Positions 23,448 through 31,321 of a stretch of 40,865 nt of DNA are shown in pieces. Under the pieces are notes generated by a model. The model was not told the DNA's origin. It worked only from the letters and a program-made list of their open reading frames with translations, and did no database searches. Numbering within the stretch: the stretch's first letter is position 1; the number at the start of each line of letters is the position of its first letter. A program made the position numbers and the translations under genes. The stretch is from Clostridiaceae bacterium. Lineage in GTDB: Bacteria; Bacillota; Clostridia; Oscillospirales; Butyricicoccaceae. The stretch is taken from NCBI GenBank assembly GCA_009911355.1, contig QXXE01000034.1, positions 1 to 40,865 of the forward strand, given 5' to 3'.

Positions 23448-24776
23448 TTACTCGACCAGACCTACAAAGCGGTAAAACACTTTGATGTCCTGTCTGCGCT
23501 GCCCGTCTACAACGGTGCGCTCACCGACTTCAATATGGTCTATCAGCTCGTCGATGGTAGCCCGGTCAAGGTCCTGCAAGTTCAAATACTTTCGGATGAT
23601 CGCCGTCCAGTTTTGAATGGCGGCGGTTTTCTGCTGTGCCTTATCTACCTCGGACAGAAGCGCGTCCAGGCGTTCCGCCTTGGCAAGCCGCTCCTGTTCG
23701 TTTTTTTGCGTCAGCACCATGAATGTGCTTTCGCTGACTGCGCCGCTATACTTATCCTCATAAAGTTTCGCGGTCATGGTCTCCAACTCCTGCACCCTGC
23801 GGCGCAGCTTGCTGATCTTCTGCTTGGCATCGGCCAGACGCTGCTCGTCATAATCCGCGATCTTGCGTTTGAGCTTGTCCACCACAGCGGCCTCATCCAG
23901 TATCACCGCCTGGGCCTGGGTCCTGATTTCCGCAATCACGATTTGCGTCAGCGTCTGCTCATAAATCCTGTGCCATGAACATACGCTCCGGCCCGACTTG
24001 CCGTATGTCCCACAGAAATAGGAAACATAGCGTTTTTTCGTGCCGTTCTTGCGATGCTGTGTTTCCGCATTGGCACATAAAGGAGTTTTGCAATCGGCGC
24101 ATACCAGCTTGCCAGTAAACAATTTCGCAGTAGGCTCCTGCCTGCCAACAGAATGAAGGCTTGCCGCCTCGTTGATCTTCTGAACGGCCTCCCACTCCTC
24201 TGCGGTGACAATGGCCTCATGCAGCGCCTCATGACGAATCCACTCAGTTTCCGGCTTGCCGATCTGCGTGTGGTCCTTATAGGAACGGGTGCCGGTGTGA
24301 TTCATTACCAGCGTCCCTTTATAGACCTCATTGTGAAGAATGGTTTTTACTGTTGCATAGGTCCAGAGCTGGGCGGCTTTGCAGCCGTCCTTGCCGTTGA
24401 TCTGGCTCCAGTAGACACGCGGCGAGGTAATGCCCTCCCGGTTGAGGGCGGCGGCGATCTGGCCGTAGGCCGTACCCGCCAGCCGCATATCATATATCCG
24501 GCGCACGATACCGGCAGCGTACTCATCAATGACCAGCTTGTGCTTGTCCCCGGCGCTCTTGCGGTAGCCGTAGGGGGCGTATGCGGAAATGAACTGACCG
24601 CTGGCCTTTTTGCTGTGCAGCACCGATTTGATTTTACTGCTCAGGTCCCGCAAATGGTAATCGTTCATCAGACTGCGGAAGTGGAGCATATCCGTGTTAT
24701 CGCCCTCGCTGTCCAAACAGTCCAGAACAGAAACAAACCGACACCCCAGGCTGGGAAACACAACGTCACTGATATG
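23448..24776 (-). pseudogene. Serine recombinase B, C-terminal part (split by transposon)
   Basis: The frame lacks the catalytic N terminus. It starts at HISDVVFPSLGCRFVSVLD and continues through the recombinase domain (ISAYAPYGYRKSAGDKHKLV), a zinc ribbon (KLVCADCKTPLC, later CGTYGKSGRSVCSWH) and a coiled coil to IDHIEVGERTVVDGQRRQDI. The missing N-terminal part is at 30993-31321, beyond the 6.2-kb transposon. Joining them across one TG (minus CA) gives a 552-codon frame including stop. The open frame upstream of 24776 is transposon sequence. Confidence 0.85.
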
Positions 24777-24851
24777 GACAAGACCACAAAAATTATGGAG
24801 CGGAGTTGCTGACAACACTTTGCGAAACAGGCGAAAAGTATCATTTTTGCG

Positions 24852-24899
24852 GAGAGATTGTCTAACATTGACTTGGAGAGATTGTCTAACATTGACTTG
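24852..24899 (+). repeat. Perfect 24-bp tandem duplication near transposon end
   Basis: Units 24852-24875 and 24876-24899 are identical. Each contains ggagagattgtctaacattg. They lie 75 bp inside the left transposon end and just upstream of the ABC-F leader promoter region. Confidence 0.85.
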
Positions 24900-24903
24900 C
24901 GTG

Positions 24904-24930
24904 TTGACAAATGCGCCAAAATATGATAAC
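24904..24930 (+). promoter_or_regulatory. Candidate promoter of the ABC-F leader
   Basis: TTGACA at 24904-24909 is followed by TATGAT at 24922-24927. The 12-bp gap is too short for a normal promoter; a 17-bp gap would use TAACCT as -10. Position upstream of the leader peptide supports a promoter here, but the exact boxes are uncertain. Confidence 0.4.
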
Positions 24931-24968
24931 CTTACTCAGGTTTCAAAAACTCCCAAGGAGGGGCCAGT

Positions 24969-25058
24969 ATGAATTTCCGTTTGACTGATAAACGAGTGAA
25001 GAGACTTAGCTCTGTACAATCCGAACCGATGAAACATTGTGCAGAGTATAGCGTATAG
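24969..25058 (+). CDS. Leader peptide of the ABC-F gene (29 aa)
   Basis: A short frame starting MNFRLTDKRVKRLSSV and ending CAEYSV, preceded by an excellent AAGGAGG (24954-24960). Its 3' half lies inside a stem-loop (25010-25046) whose loop strand can alternatively pair with 25071-25079. Two intrinsic terminators follow before the ABC-F start. This is the layout of ribosome-stalling attenuators of antibiotic-resistance genes: a drug-slowed ribosome on the leader would change folding and let transcription continue. Regulatory function is inferred. Confidence 0.7.
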   Translation: MNFRLTDKRVKRLSSVQSEPMKHCAEYSV

Positions 25059-25079
25059 AACGCTTTAGGATTTCATCGG
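25010..25079 (+). promoter_or_regulatory. Alternative RNA stems in the ABC-F leader
   Basis: Stem 1 pairs 25010-25020 with 25036-25046 (11 bp with one G-U). Stem 2 pairs ccgatgaaa (25026-25034) with tttcatcgg (25071-25079). The two overlap in space and cannot form together, as expected for a switch controlled by ribosome position on the leader frame. Confidence 0.6.
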
Positions 25080-25156
25080 GAACAAAGCAGTACCCGTCCA
25101 AGTTGATGCGTCAGTTTGGATGGCTATTGCTTATTTCCCGTACATGAATTTAGCGT

Positions 25157-25197
25157 AAAAGGCTATGGGCAATGTTTTGTCCATAGCCTTTTGCTTT
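25157..25197 (+). terminator. Attenuator terminator 1
   Basis: A long stem (aaaaggctatgg at 25157-25168 with ccatagcctttt at 25181-25192, extendable inward) followed by TTTTGCTTTT. It lies between leader peptide and ABC-F start. Confidence 0.75.
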
Positions 25198-25220
25198 TCA
25201 TTTCGTATGAGAAAATGATA

Positions 25221-25273
25221 GGCAGAGGGTAGGCGCGCTTTTGTGCGCATTTATCCTCTGCCTTTTCTTTTTT
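25221..25273 (+). terminator. Attenuator terminator 2
   Basis: ggcagagg (25221-25228) pairs with cctctgcc (25255-25262), with an inner CGCGC/GTGCG stem, followed by TTTTCTTTTTT. It ends 30 bp before the ABC-F start codon. Confidence 0.8.
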
Positions 25274-25302
25274 ACGCATTAAAGAGAAAGGAATTAAAAG
25301 AA

Positions 25303-26832
25303 ATGAGTTTGTTGGAAATACATGGATTAATGCACTCTTTTGGCGAAAATCTTCTTTATAGAAATGCAGAATTAACACTGAACAAGGGAGAACATATCGG
25401 CATTGTAGGACAAAATGGAACAGGGAAAAGCACTTTGGTAAAGATATGCACAGACCAGGTTCTCCCCGATGCTGGGGAGATTATTTGGCAAGCAAATACC
25501 TCTATCGGATACTTAGACCAATACGCAGAAATAGACCACAGTCTGACAATGAGAGACTTTCTGAAATCGGCATTTTCAAGATTGTATCACATTGAAGCTG
25601 AGATGGCATCGCTGTACGAGAGAGCTGCGAATGGAGACATGGGATGTTTAGGCCGAGCTGCTCAACTCCAAGAATGTCTGGAGATGGAGGATTTCTATTC
25701 GATTGACACACGCATTGAGCAGGTTGCAAGTGGATTAGGTTTGTTCGCAGTTGGCCTTGACCGGCCGATTGACCAAATGAGCGGTGGGCAACGAGCAAAG
25801 GTGATCCTGGCGAAGCTGCTGCTGGAAAAACCGGATGTTCTTCTGCTGGATGAACCTACAAATTTTCTGGACAAAGAACACGTTGCATGGCTTGCTGACT
25901 ATTTATCGGAGTTGGAAAATGCTTTCATGGTTGTATCACACGATTTCGCTTTCCTCAATAAAATTGCAAATCGGATTTGTGATATAGACAACTATCAAAT
26001 TGCCAAATATTATGGCACCTATTCGGAATTTCTCAAAAAGAAAACTCTCCTGCGGGAAGATTATGTGCGCCAGTATTCTGCACAACAGCGAGAGATTAAG
26101 AAAACCGAGGAATTTATCAGGAAGAATATTGCTGGACGGAAATCAAAGATGGCAAGGGGGCGGCAGAAACAGCTTGACCGTATGGACAAGTTGGAGGCAT
26201 TAGACCAAAAGGAGATTAAACCTACATTTCATTTTCCTGCACTGTCTCTGACAAATACGGAGCATTTGTTAGTCAGCAATTTAGCAGTTGGGTATTACTA
26301 TCCCGTGTTGTCCGATATTAGCTTCGCTATAAAAGGAGGACAGAAAGTTGTCATTACCGGGTTCAATGGAATTGGAAAGTCAACGTTGCTAAAAACGCTG
26401 ATTGGGCAGCTCCCGGCTCTGCATGGACAGTTCAAGTTTTCGGCGCAAGTTACGTTTGAATACTTTGAACAGGATTTAGTATGGGCTGATAGCAACCGAA
26501 CTCCGATAGAAATTCTCTCTGATGCTCACCCCGATATGGTAATGAAAGAAATTCGGAAACACCTTGCGCAATGCGGAATTTCAAGCAAACACGCTATGCA
26601 GCCTATTGGGTCATTGAGTGGCGGTGAACAGGCGAAAGTGAAAATATGTCTGCTGACACTTATCCCTTGCAACTTCTTGATTTTGGATGAACCCACAAAC
26701 CATTTAGACGTTCAGGCAAAAGAGGCTTTGAAGGAAGCATTGATAAACTTTCCTGGGACTGTTTTGCTTGTTTCACATGAGGAGAATTTTTATAACGGCT
26801 GGGTGTATCGGGTGATAAGTATTGAAAAGTGA
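25303..26832 (+). CDS. ABC-F ribosomal protection protein (Vga/CplR-like)
   Basis: A 509-aa cytoplasmic twin-ATPase with no membrane part. ABC1 has Walker A GQNGTGKST (36-44), signature MSGGQRAKV and LLLDEPTNFLD. The interdomain linker is long, basic and helical (KKTEEFIRKNIAGRKSKMAR). ABC2 has GFNGIGKST, LSGGEQAKV and LILDEPTNHLD. Such proteins dislodge antibiotics (pleuromutilin, lincosamide, streptogramin A types) from the ribosome. I start it at 25303, with AGAAAGGA upstream. The attenuator leader strongly supports a resistance role over a housekeeping ABC-F. The drug spectrum cannot be read from sequence by eye. Confidence 0.88.
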   Translation: MSLLEIHGLMHSFGENLLYRNAELTLNKGEHIGIVGQNGTGKSTLVKICTDQVLPDAGEIIWQANTSIGYLDQYAEIDHSLTMRDFLKSAFSRLYHIEAEMASLYERAANGDMGCLGRAAQLQECLEMEDFYSIDTRIEQVASGLGLFAVGLDRPIDQMSGGQRAKVILAKLLLEKPDVLLLDEPTNFLDKEHVAWLADYLSELENAFMVVSHDFAFLNKIANRICDIDNYQIAKYYGTYSEFLKKKTLLREDYVRQYSAQQREIKKTEEFIRKNIAGRKSKMARGRQKQLDRMDKLEALDQKEIKPTFHFPALSLTNTEHLLVSNLAVGYYYPVLSDISFAIKGGQKVVITGFNGIGKSTLLKTLIGQLPALHGQFKFSAQVTFEYFEQDLVWADSNRTPIEILSDAHPDMVMKEIRKHLAQCGISSKHAMQPIGSLSGGEQAKVKICLLTLIPCNFLILDEPTNHLDVQAKEALKEALINFPGTVLLVSHEENFYNGWVYRVISIEK

Positions 26833-26906
26833 AGTGGATGTTCACGCCCCCATTAAATGGACTGTCATTCTAATTTTGAGTAAATCAATGGAATAATTTG
26901 AAAAAC

Positions 26907-27005
26907 TGCCGCACGACGGCAAAAGAAAAAAAGCCGTCGTGTAGCAGTCCTTAATCATGCTCATTTCTGGCGGCTTTGAGAAAATCGAAGCCGCCAGTTT
27001 TTTAT
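26907..27005 (+). terminator. Terminators after the ABC-F gene
   Basis: A GCACGACGGC/GCCGTCGTGT hairpin lies near 26907-26947. A strong one follows: ctggcggctt (26967-26976) pairs with aagccgccag (26988-26997), then TTTTTTA. Confidence 0.8.
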
Positions 27006-27148
27006 GTTTTGGCGGCAATGGGAGGACGCCGCCATGCGACTACGAATAGATAGGCACTTGTTAAAAAAAGCCTAACCCCCGCAGTGGCGAACCCTACCCA
27101 GGTTTGCGAAAATAGTCGTTTCCAGTCTACACATACCGGCACCCTCAG

Positions 27149-27187
27149 CGCCCGAATAGCCTTGTGCTGTTCGGGCGTTTTTGCTTT
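27149..27187 (+). terminator. Intrinsic terminator upstream of the sigma-like gene
   Basis: cgcccgaa (27149-27156) pairs with ttcgggcg (27170-27177), followed by TTTTTGCTTTTT. The stretch 26833-27280 holds only these structures and the hairpin at 27232; no gene is supported. Confidence 0.75.
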
Positions 27188-27231
27188 TTCGGAGGGCTGT
27201 CCCATCCAGCCCCGGTGTCGCGGTCCGCCCG

Positions 27232-27272
27232 TCCTGTTCAGATTTAGCGCTTCCCCAAATCTGAACAGGAGG
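27232..27272 (+). promoter_or_regulatory. Hairpin covering the ribosome site of the sigma-like gene
   Basis: A perfect 14-bp stem pairs tcctgttcagattt (27232-27245) with aaatctgaacagga (27257-27270). The AGGAGG ribosome site (27267-27272) starts inside the 3' arm, so folding would block translation of the gene at 27281. Confidence 0.65.
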
Positions 27273-27280
27273 ATAACACG

Positions 27281-27679
27281 ATGGAAATTACCATTAAGAG
27301 ATACAGCCGCAAAATGACCTATGAGGACGCCGCCACCCTTGACGAGTTTTGGGAGCTGGCCAAGCGCACCGAACGGAGCCTTGACCGGGAGCAGCGGCGG
27401 CATTGGGACGGACGCGAATGTGACGAGTACATAATCGCCGCCCAGGGCATTTTGCCTTACTGTGCCACCCCGGAGGAGCTGGTCTGCCAGCAGGAGACGC
27501 TGGAGGAAATTCTGGATGTGCTGGACCTCTGTACTCCCACCCAGCGGGAGCGGTTTCTGCTCTATGCGCTGTACGATTACAGCTATGCGGAGATTGGGCG
27601 GATGTGCGGCTGCTCCAAGGCCGCAGTCTATGACAGCATTGAGGGCGTTCGGAAAAAGTTTTTCAAATTTTACCGCTGA
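27281..27679 (+). CDS. Sigma-70-like regulator (region 4 type)
   Basis: A 132-aa protein found beside serine recombinases in Clostridial transposons. The C-terminal half has a sigma region-4 helix-turn-helix (TPTQRERFLLYALYDYSYAE, IGRMCGCSKAAVYDSIEGVR). The N-terminal half is acidic and helical (MTYEDAATLDEFWELAKRTE). It is too short to contain sigma region 2, so it may be a DNA-binding regulator or a sigma fragment. Translation may be limited by the hairpin over its ribosome site. Confidence 0.8.
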   Translation: MEITIKRYSRKMTYEDAATLDEFWELAKRTERSLDREQRRHWDGRECDEYIIAAQGILPYCATPEELVCQQETLEEILDVLDLCTPTQRERFLLYALYDYSYAEIGRMCGCSKAAVYDSIEGVRKKFFKFYR

Positions 27680-27792
27680 CCGCCCTGACGATCGCCCCGG
27701 CATGATGGCTATAAGGTGAAGGGCAATCGCCCTATCACCGGGAGGGACAAGCTGTTTCGGCGGCTTGTCCCTCCTATGCCAAGGAGGTCACA

Positions 27793-28065
27793 GTGAATAC
27801 CGTTATTTTTTGTGCCGGAAATCCCGTCTGTTTCCAACAGCGCACTTATACACCGTTCCGGTGTCGTGCGCCCTGCCGGGGGCGTTGCGTCCTTCGGACG
27901 CGATGGGGAGCTGCACTCCCCAAACCCCTTGCACACCCGCAGGAAAGGAACACCCGCTTTGCGTCTGTTCCTTTCCTGCGGGTCAGGTATCGTCAACGCC
28001 AGATTGGCACTCACGCTAAAAACGCAAATCTGACGCTTTTAGGATTTTGCAGAGGGAGCGTGTGA
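27793..28065 (+). CDS. Possible small basic protein (GTG start)
   Basis: A 90-residue frame starting GTG at 27793 behind a perfect AAGGAGG (27782-27788), and stopping 1 nt before the next gene. It begins MNTVIFCAGNPVCFQQRTYT and is then Arg/Cys/Pro-rich, a composition expected of hairpin-rich non-coding DNA. The sequence under it contains several perfect hairpins (for example gcaggaaaggaac with gttcctttcctgc). Real translation is possible through coupling but a protein function is doubtful. Confidence 0.4.
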   Translation: MNTVIFCAGNPVCFQQRTYTPFRCRAPCRGRCVLRTRWGAALPKPLAHPQERNTRFASVPFLRVRYRQRQIGTHAKNANLTLLGFCRGSV

Positions 28066-28066
28066 A

Positions 28067-28435
28067 ATGGGCGCATCCGAAATCCCACACATGACCTATC
28101 AACAGTACCGGACGGCCCGGAGGCTGGTGCGGGAGTGCTGCAACTACGATTGCGGAAACTGTCTGCTTCTGGACGATGGCGAGGAATGTATCTGTCCTCA
28201 GAGCATCACCTACTCCCTGATTTGCAAGTGGTTCCGCGCCGCCGTCCTTCCTCTGGACGCCGGCCTGTGCGCCGCATTGTTCCCGCCTTCCTCTGTCAGA
28301 CGGCGGCACTGCCGGGAGTGCGGGAGGCCGTTTGTCCCGCCCAGGCACAACACTCTTTATTGCTCCACCTGTGCCGCAGAACGGGTGAAACGGAGCAAAC
28401 GCACATGGGCCAGGAAAAACCGGGCTGATGTGTAG
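28067..28435 (+). CDS. Cysteine-rich VLP-type protein
   Basis: A 122-aa protein. The N-terminal part (MTYQQYRTARRLVRECCNYD, CGNCLLLDDGEECICPQSIT, KWFRAAVLPLD) is the Cys-rich VLP domain common in Clostridial mobile elements. The C-terminal part is a second zinc ribbon (RRHCRECGRPFVPPRHNTLY CSTC). It probably binds zinc and DNA. I start it at 28067 with GGGAG upstream; MTYQQ at 28091 is an alternative. It lies between the sigma-like and RepA-like genes in the transposon cargo. Confidence 0.8.
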   Translation: MGASEIPHMTYQQYRTARRLVRECCNYDCGNCLLLDDGEECICPQSITYSLICKWFRAAVLPLDAGLCAALFPPSSVRRRHCRECGRPFVPPRHNTLYCSTCAAERVKRSKRTWARKNRADV

Positions 28436-28584
28436 AAAAAGTACCCGCTGAAAACGCAGTAATATCAGGGCTTTCAAGACCGCCCTCAAAGGGGGCCTGA
28501 TACATTTCCTTCCCGACCCCGAAAACGGGCCTCTAACGGCCCACAGCGGCGGTCTGACAGCCCCACACTAAGGAGGCTAATACC

Positions 28585-28932
28585 ATGACCGACTACATGA
28601 CGATAACTACCGAATTGCCGCCCTATTTCTTCTTCCCCTGGTTCCTGCTGGATATGGGCCTGACCCTTACCGCCAAGCTGGCCTATGCCCTTTTGCTTGA
28701 CCGGGCGCGGTTGTCCCAGCTCAACGGGTGGACGGACGAGGCGGGGAGAGTTTATATCATCTTCCCGATTGAGAAGATAGCCGAAATGCTCGGCAAGAGC
28801 ATGACCACTGCCAAGAACGTATTGGCTGAGTTGGAGGCGGCGGGTCTGATTGAGCGCAAACGGCAGCAGTTTTCCAAGCCCAATCATATCTATGTGAAAC
28901 TGCCTGATGGACAAAAATTTAGCCGCCCCTGA
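28585..28932 (+). CDS. RepA N-terminal-like replication/partition protein
   Basis: A 115-aa protein with PPYFFFPWFLLDMGLTLTAK, LAYALLLDRARLSQLNGWTD and a winged-helix (IFPIEKIAEMLGKSMTTAKN, VLAELEAAGLIERKRQQF). This is the N-terminal domain of the RepA initiator family. A clear AAGGAGG precedes the ATG. Full-length members continue with Asp-Gly-Gln-Lys repeats and a second domain; here the frame stops after KLPDGQKFSRP. Similar repeat-like words appear in other frames downstream to about 28990, suggesting frameshift decay of the tail. Confidence 0.75.
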   Translation: MTDYMTITTELPPYFFFPWFLLDMGLTLTAKLAYALLLDRARLSQLNGWTDEAGRVYIIFPIEKIAEMLGKSMTTAKNVLAELEAAGLIERKRQQFSKPNHIYVKLPDGQKFSRP

Positions 28933-29161
28933 TGGATAAAAACTTGTCCTTCACCATGGCCGGAAAACTGTTCTTGTAATAGGGCAGAAACCCGGCTGAC
29001 GCAGGCAAAAAACCTGTCCTCTAATAAGAACTATAAGAACAATAACAAGTATAAATAAAACGAGTGGGAGAAAATAGCGCCCACTTTTCGGACAAACGCC
29101 GGACAAATGTCCGCAGCTACATCACAGACCCGTTTGAAAATTTGAAAACAAGGAGTTGCCT

Positions 29162-29344
29162 ATGGAGCATATCAGCTACAAAACGCAGATCGAGATTGTC
29201 AATTTCCAGGGCCGGGAAATCCCGCTGGAAAACCTCACCCCCATCCTCTCCCCGGAGCAGGAGGCGGCGAAGCGCTGGGAGTTGGAGCAGCGGCTTTACG
29301 AGGTGTTTCGCAAGTACCAGCAGAGAGAGAAGCCCACCTCGTGA
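29162..29344 (+). CDS. Small protein next to the transposon recombinase (60 aa)
   Basis: MEHISYKTQIEIVNFQGREI at the N terminus, then a charged helix (EQEAAKRWELEQRLYEVFRK). AAGGAG sits 7 nt before the ATG at 29162. It precedes the recombinase by 90 bp in the same direction. Proteins of this pattern recur upstream of serine recombinases in Clostridial elements, but the role is not known to me. Confidence 0.7.
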   Translation: MEHISYKTQIEIVNFQGREIPLENLTPILSPEQEAAKRWELEQRLYEVFRKYQQREKPTS

Positions 29345-29433
29345 TTTTTTCAGATAGAGATTGATTTGCGGGGCTGCTGACGGTATAATGAAGCTGTCAG
29401 CAGCTCCGTTTCTTTTCAGAAAGGGAGCGCAAA

Positions 29434-30945
29434 ATGAACAACCGAATTGACGCGATTTATGCAAGACAGTCCATTGACAAAAAGGATAGTATTTCTATCG
29501 AAAGTCAGATTGAGTTTTGCAAATATGAATTGAGGGGTGGAAGCTGCCGGGAGTATCAAGATAAGGGTTACAGCGGTAAGAATACGGACAGGCCCCAGTT
29601 TCAAATGCTGGTGGAGGACATCAAGCGCGGGCTGATTGCCAGGGTAGTTGTTTACAAGCTCGACCGCATCAGCCGTTCCATTTTGGACTTCGCAAACATG
29701 ATGGCGCTGTTCCAGGAATACAACGTGGAGTTCATATCCTCAACAGAGAAGTTTGACACGTCCACGCCGATGGGCCGGGCCATGCTGAACATCTGCATTG
29801 TGTTCGCGCAGTTGGAGCGAGAAACTATCCAGAAGCGAGTGCAGGACGCATGGTATGCTCGGTGTCAGCGCGGTTTCAAAATGGGCGGGAGAGCGCCGTA
29901 TGGATTTCGGACGGAGCCGATCATCATTGACGGCATCCATACAAAGAAGCTGGTAATTGAACCAACCGAGGCGGCGTTTGTTCGCAAGATGTACGATATG
30001 TACATCGACCCTCGCATTTCGCTCCACGATATCGCCACCCAGCTTACGGCCCAAGGTGTGAGGTCATTCTTTGGAAAGCCGTTTTCCAGGTCAACGATCA
30101 GCCTTATCCTCCGCAATCCAATCTACGCTATGGCTGACCTGGACATTTACGAGTTTTTCAAAAGTCAAGGGACAGAGATTTACAACGATGCCGCCGACTT
30201 CGCGGGAACCAACGGCTGCTATTACTATCGGAGCAAAGGCAACACCGACAACAAGCACAAGTATCTGCAAGGCCAGATGTTGGTGCTGGCCCCCAGCGAG
30301 GGCTTCATCCCGTCTGATTTGTGGCTCCAGGTGCGAAAGAAAATCATGGCAAGCCAAAGTTACCAGCCCGCGAGGAAAGCCCGCCATTCGTGGATGGCCG
30401 GGAAAATCAAGTGTGGCAACTGCGGCTACGCTCTGATGGCAGCTCATTCTTGTGGGCATCTCTATTTTCGCTGCTCGAAACACGCTGAAAATAAATCCTG
30501 TCCTGGCTGTGGCGCTGTTCGACTCCATGACTTGGAGGAAGTAGTTTACCAGCAGATGGTGAAAAAGCTGGAGGACTACAAGACGCTGACGGGCCGCAAA
30601 AAGAAAAGAGCCGCCAGCCCGAAGCTGACGGCAAAGCAGATGGAGCTGGCCCAGGTGGAAAGCGAGATTGAAAAGCTGCTGGACTCGCTGACGGGCGCGA
30701 CCCCGGTACTGATCTCCTATGCCAACGCCAAGATTGAGGAACTTGACAGCCGCCGTCAGGCCCTTGCCAGCGAGATTGCCAAGCTGACCGCCGAGGCGGT
30801 GTCCTCGGAGCAAATCGACATGATTTCCAATTACCTGGATGATTGGGAAAATGTCAGCTTTGAGGATAAGCAGCAGGTGGTGGATTTGATGATTACCGTC
30901 ATTCGCGCCACCAGCGAGAAGCTGCAAATTGAGTGGAAAATCTGA
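29434..30945 (+). CDS. Serine recombinase of the 6.2-kb transposon (TnpX-like)
   Basis: A 503-aa recombinase. The catalytic domain has Ser13 (IDAIYARQSIDKKDS), DKGYSGKNTDRPQFQ, KLDRISRSILDF and the helix with GRAMLNICIVFAQLERETIQ. A recombinase domain (RAPYGFRTEPIIIDG), a zinc ribbon (KIKCGNCGYALM, CSKHAENKSCPGC) and a coiled coil follow. AAAGGGAG precedes the ATG. It lies 48 bp from the right element end, and a serine enzyme acting through a two-base crossover fits the observed TG at both junctions. It shows no disruption and is probably active. Confidence 0.93.
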   Translation: MNNRIDAIYARQSIDKKDSISIESQIEFCKYELRGGSCREYQDKGYSGKNTDRPQFQMLVEDIKRGLIARVVVYKLDRISRSILDFANMMALFQEYNVEFISSTEKFDTSTPMGRAMLNICIVFAQLERETIQKRVQDAWYARCQRGFKMGGRAPYGFRTEPIIIDGIHTKKLVIEPTEAAFVRKMYDMYIDPRISLHDIATQLTAQGVRSFFGKPFSRSTISLILRNPIYAMADLDIYEFFKSQGTEIYNDAADFAGTNGCYYYRSKGNTDNKHKYLQGQMLVLAPSEGFIPSDLWLQVRKKIMASQSYQPARKARHSWMAGKIKCGNCGYALMAAHSCGHLYFRCSKHAENKSCPGCGAVRLHDLEEVVYQQMVKKLEDYKTLTGRKKKRAASPKLTAKQMELAQVESEIEKLLDSLTGATPVLISYANAKIEELDSRRQALASEIAKLTAEAVSSEQIDMISNYLDDWENVSFEDKQQVVDLMITVIRATSEKLQIEWKI

Positions 30946-30992
30946 CGACCAGGCATACCGTCAGACTATTATCTTTTTATGCCCTTGTCCAG

Positions 30993-31321
30993 TGTAGTTC
31001 TGTGTACCGGCCTACCTCCACGAAGTCCCGTCCCAGGCGGGAGAGGTCTTTGACGAGAATGAGATTGATAATGCCGTTCCGGGCGTCCTCCAGCATTTCC
31101 AGAAATCCGGGCCGCTGAAAGTTGCCCCCGCTGTACCCATCATCACAATAGGTCTTGGTCTCCACCCAGCCGTTGAGCATGGCGAACTTGGAAAGAAGCT
31201 CTCGCTGATTTTCGATGCTGACGGATTCATCAGCGGGGATGTAGTTTCTGGCCTTGGCGGAGTTGGAGGCATCGTCCACGCTCAAACGGCAGTAGATACC
31301 CACCTTATACAGCTTGTTCAT
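30993..31321 (-). pseudogene. Serine recombinase B, N-terminal part (split by transposon)
   Basis: MNKLYKVGIYCRLSVDDASN starts a catalytic domain with Ser14, DDGYSGGNFQRPGF and VKDLSRLGRDFVEVGRYTEL. The frame then enters the transposon end and stops at 30977. The rest of the gene is at 23448-24776. The ATG overlaps the stop of recombinase A in an ATGA, so the two were translationally coupled, as in paired recombinases of other integrative elements. Confidence 0.85.

Larger units (their letters stand above)
24775..30994. mobile_element. 6.2-kb transposon carrying an ABC-F resistance gene
   Basis: The element interrupts recombinase B. Left and right ends share a TG dinucleotide (24775-24776 and 30993-30994). 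Short inverted ends are visible: TGGACAAG at 24775-24782 and CTTGTCCA at 30984-30991. A serine recombinase gene (29434-30945) lies 48 bp from the right end, as in Tn4451-type transposons. Cargo comprises the ABC-F gene and its leader, a sigma-like gene, a Cys-rich VLP gene, a RepA-like gene and a small gene. Removing it with one TG restores the interrupted frame. Confidence 0.8.
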
